Below, one piece after another: positions 62,241 through 64,000 of a stretch of 64,000 bases of DNA (position 1 is the stretch's first letter; every line of letters begins with the position of its first letter). The notes beneath the pieces were generated by a model, which did no database searches, was not told where the DNA came from, and worked only from the letters and a program-made list of their open reading frames with translations. This stretch comes from Lichenibacterium ramalinae (lineage in GTDB: Bacteria; Pseudomonadota; Alphaproteobacteria; Rhizobiales; Beijerinckiaceae): assembly GCF_004137085.1 (NCBI RefSeq), contig NZ_QYBC01000015.1, forward strand, positions 108,667 to 172,666. The letters are read 5' to 3'. A program made the translations under genes and the position numbers.

Positions 62241-63701
62241 TCAGCGGCCCGGCGCGTCCCGGCCCAGCGTGGCGTGGTGGCGCCCGTAGCTGGCGTAGAC
62301 CACGAGCCCGATGGCCAACCATACGACGAGGCGCAGCCAGGTGAGCGCCGGCAGGCCCGCCATGAGGACGAGGCAGGACAGGATGCCCAGGCCCGGCAGC
62401 AGCGGCACGGCCGGGCAGCGGAACGGCCGCGGCCGGTCCGGGTCGGTGGCGCGCAGCCGGATCACGGCGCCGCAGACCAGCGCGAAGGCCAGCAGCGTGC
62501 CGATCGACACCATCTCGCCGAGCAGGCCGATCGGCACCAGGGCCGCCACCGCCGCCACGACGGCGCCGATGAGCAGCTGGCTCATGACGGGCGTGCCGAA
62601 GCGCGGGTGGATGCGGCCGAAGGCCGGCGGCAGAAGCCCGTCCTTCGCCATGGCACAGAAGATGCGGCCCTGCCCGTAGAGCAGGACCAGCATGACGGTG
62701 GTGAGGCCGGCGAGGGCCCCGGCCTTGACGGGCCAGGACAGCCAGGCGCGGCCGATGGCGTCGACGCCGCGGGCGATGGGGTCGGCGACGTCGAGGTCGG
62801 CGAAGGGCACCAGCCCCGTCAGCACGGCCGCGACCGCCACGTAGAGCAGCGTGCAGGCGACCAGCGAGCCCAGGATGCCGATCGGCATGTCGCGCTGCGG
62901 GTTGGCGGCCTCCTGGGCCGCGGTCGAGACGGCGTCGAAGCCGATGAAGGCGAAGAACACCACGGAAGCGCCGCGCAGCACGCCGCTCCAGCCGAAATGG
63001 CCGAAGCCGCCATCGTTGGCGGGGAGGAAGGGCTGCCAATGCGCCGGGTCGATGGCGAAGGCGCCGAAGCCCACGAACAGCGCCACCACGGCGAGCTTCA
63101 CCGCCACCATGACGTTGTTGAAGCGGGCGGATTCCCGCGTGCCGAGCACGAGGAGCGCCGTCAGCGCCAGCACGACGAGGGCGGCCGGCAGGTCGAGCAG
63201 CGCCGTGGCGTGGGAGCCGTCCGCCAGCGTCACGGCCGTGCCGGGCGCCGCGGCGAAGCGCGGCGGCACCGCGACCCCGAAGCCGCCGAGGAGGCTTGCG
63301 GCATAGCCCGACCAGCCCACCGCCACGGTGGCGGCCCCGGCCGCATATTCGAGGATGAGGTCCCACCCCACGATCCAGGCGAAGATCTCGCCGAGGGTCG
63401 CGTAGGTGTAGGCGTAGCTGGAGCCGCTGACCGGCACCATGGCGGCGAGTTCCGCGTAGCACAGGCCCACGAAGGCGCAGGCGACGCCGCCGAGCGCGAA
63501 GGACAGCATGATGGCGGGGCCGGCATAGCGGGCCGCCGCCGTGCCGGTGAGCACGAAGATGCCGGCCCCGATGATGGCGCCGATGCCCAGCGCCGTGATG
63601 CTCCAGGGCCCGAGCGTCTTGGCGAGCCCGTCCCGGTCGGCCTCGCTCCCGCGCGTGAGGTCGGCGAGGCTCTTCCTCGCCATGGGGCCGTGTTCCGCCA
63701 T
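62241..63701 (-). CDS. APC-family amino acid permease
   Basis: A 486-residue membrane protein with about 12 helices. GIGAIIGAGIFVLTGTAA is the helix 1 substrate motif; GFDAVSTAAQEAANPQRDMP is the typical helix 6 block. The cationic amino acid transporter subgroup is plausible. GGGAGG precedes the ATG. The substrate is not certain. Confidence 0.92.
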   Translation of the reverse strand: MAEHGPMARKSLADLTRGSEADRDGLAKTLGPWSITALGIGAIIGAGIFVLTGTAAARYAGPAIMLSFALGGVACAFVGLCYAELAAMVPVSGSSYAYTYATLGEIFAWIVGWDLILEYAAGAATVAVGWSGYAASLLGGFGVAVPPRFAAAPGTAVTLADGSHATALLDLPAALVVLALTALLVLGTRESARFNNVMVAVKLAVVALFVGFGAFAIDPAHWQPFLPANDGGFGHFGWSGVLRGASVVFFAFIGFDAVSTAAQEAANPQRDMPIGILGSLVACTLLYVAVAAVLTGLVPFADLDVADPIARGVDAIGRAWLSWPVKAGALAGLTTVMLVLLYGQGRIFCAMAKDGLLPPAFGRIHPRFGTPVMSQLLIGAVVAAVAALVPIGLLGEMVSIGTLLAFALVCGAVIRLRATDPDRPRPFRCPAVPLLPGLGILSCLVLMAGLPALTWLRLVVWLAIGLVVYASYGRHHATLGRDAPGR

Positions 63702-64000
63702 CTCGTTCCCTCCCGGGCCCCCGCGGCCGTCCGCGGATCATCGGCGGGTTGTGCATCGGGCGCCAGCCCCGCCCGGCCACGCGCCTCGTTCTTCCGCGGC
63801 CTCGGGCAGGCCGGCGTCGGCGTCCAGCCGACCGGCTGCTCCCGATGCGGAGGTGCAGCGAAACCGTCGCAGGCGAAAGCGCCCTAGAGCCGTCGCCGCT
63901 CGCCTTGGCTCGCGACTTCAGCTCTAGAGTTCGTCAGCGAGCATTAGAATCTCGACGGCGTGGCGGCGCGGTGTGAAGTGTGATTCAGTTAGGTCGTCAG
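63702..64000. other. Right-edge region without a gene
   Basis: About 300 bases with no credible gene. It contains copy 2 of the dispersed repeat (63886-63944) and the 14-base string at 63869-63882 also found at 1591-1604. Confidence 0.5.
63886..63944. repeat. Dispersed repeat, copy 2 (59 bases)
   Basis: The partner of 57371-57432, 3 differences in the first 39 bases, with a variable middle and a shared GCGAGCAT end. It may be a small non-autonomous element or a repeated transcription-end structure. Confidence 0.65.

Noticed and set aside
1..64000. CRISPR arrays, complete insertion sequences and prophage genes
   Set aside because: No regularly spaced repeats, transposase, integrase or phage structural genes were seen anywhere in the window.

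Overview
The window is 64 kb of very GC-rich DNA from an alphaproteobacterium, most likely of the order Hyphomicrobiales and close to Methylobacterium/Beijerinckiaceae. This is inferred from an alphaproteobacterial porin, a UmuD with an RPGAGRP-type N-terminus, an HWE sensor kinase, an RpoH-type sigma factor, a flhA-fliR pair followed by a small coiled-coil gene, and the ligase-associated DNA repair set. No plasmid, phage or insertion-sequence backbone was recognised and the window reads as chromosome.

Layout. 1-7.6 kb: the start of cyoA runs off the left edge; then a tandem pair of paralogous coiled-coil proteins of unknown function, an amber-interrupted small gene, aqpZ, a YdcZ-type membrane protein, an SRAP protein, small unknown genes and umuD with an SOS-box-like site. 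7.8-14.2 kb: a PAS-HWE histidine kinase, an acyltransferase, and a TetR/EmrA/EmrB efflux locus with a candidate operator. 14.5-23.1 kb: tRNA-Arg(CCT), a thermonuclease-like protein, an M48 lipoprotein protease, rpoH, polA, a DUF1328 peptide and a PheC-like periplasmic dehydratase. 23.2-27.1 kb: an inserted lower-GC segment (truncated SDR, EamA exporter, class IV aminotransferase, frameshifted SDR) framed by a duplication of the 3' part of a flagellar FliJ-like gene. 27.1-30 kb: fliR and flhA.

30-37 kb: a DUF937 protein, a PDZ protein, a Tyr/Arg-rich secreted repeat protein, a porin, an HpaI-type aldolase, aroQ, a cupin and manganese catalase. 37-46 kb: the four-part ligase-associated DNA damage response (PdeM and DEXH helicase on the minus strand, exonuclease and ATP-dependent ligase on the plus strand), split by a CheB-domain protein, a TPR methyltransferase and three small exported or membrane proteins. 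46-52 kb: an oxidoreductase, an aminotransferase, a candidate small RNA with a textbook terminator, an ECF sigma/anti-sigma pair and a DUF1007 plus nickel/cobalt exporter pair. 52.5-56 kb: a large exported caspase-like protein with Sel1 repeats. 56-64 kb: an EamA transporter, an FGGY sugar kinase between the remains of two broken genes, LD-carboxypeptidase and an Mpl-like Mur ligase (peptidoglycan recycling), and an amino acid permease.

The most interesting items are the inserted segment at 23.2-27.1 kb with its translationally coupled genes, the paralogous coiled-coil pair, the small RNA near 48.6 kb, the exported caspase-Sel1 protein and the tyrosine-rich repeat protein. All calls come from reading the sequence; no database search was run.
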